Assembly (NCBI GenBank): GCA_029932895.1
Contig: JAOZPF010000202.1
Span: 1-5,622 of the forward strand
Direction of reading: 5' to 3'
Length of the DNA stretch: 5,622 nt
Source of the DNA: Anaerolineae bacterium
GTDB lineage: Bacteria > Chloroflexota > Anaerolineae > B4-G1 > DUEL01
The translations under genes and the position numbers were made by a program. Positions 5,512 to 5,622 of the stretch are shown here, in pieces (position 1 is the first letter of the stretch; every line of letters begins with the position of its first letter). The notes under the pieces were generated by a model. The model ran no database searches. It was not told the DNA's origin and saw only the letters and a program-made list of their open reading frames with translations.

Positions 5512-5622
5512 TTATAGGTTGCAGAGCGACGGAATCAAGGCTTCAGCCAGGTCTTGGGCTATTTCGGGCTCAAAGAGTACCATCCCCGGGAAAATCCGGC
5601 TAAAGCCTCTATTCCAAGGTTG
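5512..5622 (-). CDS. Possible C-terminal end of an unknown protein (cut by window edge)
   Basis: On the minus strand a frame enters at the window edge and ends at TAA (5512-5514). It gives 36 residues including GFSRIFPGMVLFEPEIAQDL and then AEALIPSL. The acidic amphipathic stretch looks more protein-like than the competing plus-strand frame, but the third-position GC is about the same in both, so the choice is not decisive. A neighbouring minus-strand frame reads NLGIEALAGF over the first codons, so a frameshift near 5590 is conceivable. I do not recognise the family. Confidence 0.25.
   Translation of the reverse strand, partial: QPWNRGFSRIFPGMVLFEPEIAQDLAEALIPSLCNL

Noticed and set aside
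1..5622. CRISPR array, tRNA or rRNA genes
   Set aside because: No regularly spaced repeat-spacer array was seen; the only repeats are the short copies at 370-435. No cloverleaf or rRNA-like segment was recognised by eye.

Overview
The window is GC-rich bacterial chromosome with tightly packed genes. The stand-alone methylmalonyl-CoA mutase large subunit, the EGY-type M50 protease, the transposase remnant and the multi-hairpin spacer element together suggest a Chloroflexota (green non-sulfur) bacterium. That placement rests on recognising family flavour from memory, not on a search.

Layout, left to right. (1) 1-262, minus: N-terminal part of an FGGY sugar kinase, cut by the window edge, with its own promoter and a palindrome in its leader. 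(2) 370-740, plus: the left end and first ~100 codons of a DDE-type transposase, truncated. An open frame runs on from it to 1934, but that part is only the antisense of the next gene. (3) 783-2380, minus: methylmalonyl-CoA epimerase followed by an intramembrane M50 metalloprotease, with stop and start overlapping as TAATG. (4) 2463-2957, minus: a ferritin-like four-helix protein with a near-consensus promoter and an intrinsic terminator. (5) About 3031-3203: a gene-free spacer full of hairpins, resembling the HEARO/omega-RNA class of mobile non-coding elements. (6) 3210-4877, minus: methylmalonyl-CoA mutase large subunit without a B12-binding domain. (7) 4996-5361, plus: a small four-helix membrane protein of the phage holin 4_2/YvlD family. 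(8) 5362-5622: hairpins, a strong sigma70-like promoter pointing right, and possibly the end of a minus-strand gene.

The biochemical theme is the methylmalonyl-CoA branch of propionyl-CoA metabolism. The epimerase interconverts (S)- and (R)-methylmalonyl-CoA, and the mutase converts the (R) form to succinyl-CoA. The B12-binding small subunit and the MeaB chaperone that the mutase would need are not in this window. Mutase and epimerase lie on the same strand but are separated by the hairpin element and the ferritin-like gene, each with its own signals, so they are not one simple operon. I found no confident new multi-gene system. The most unusual items are the hairpin element at 3031-3203, the coupling of a metabolic epimerase to an intramembrane protease, and the orphan promoter with a palindromic -10 region near 5456.
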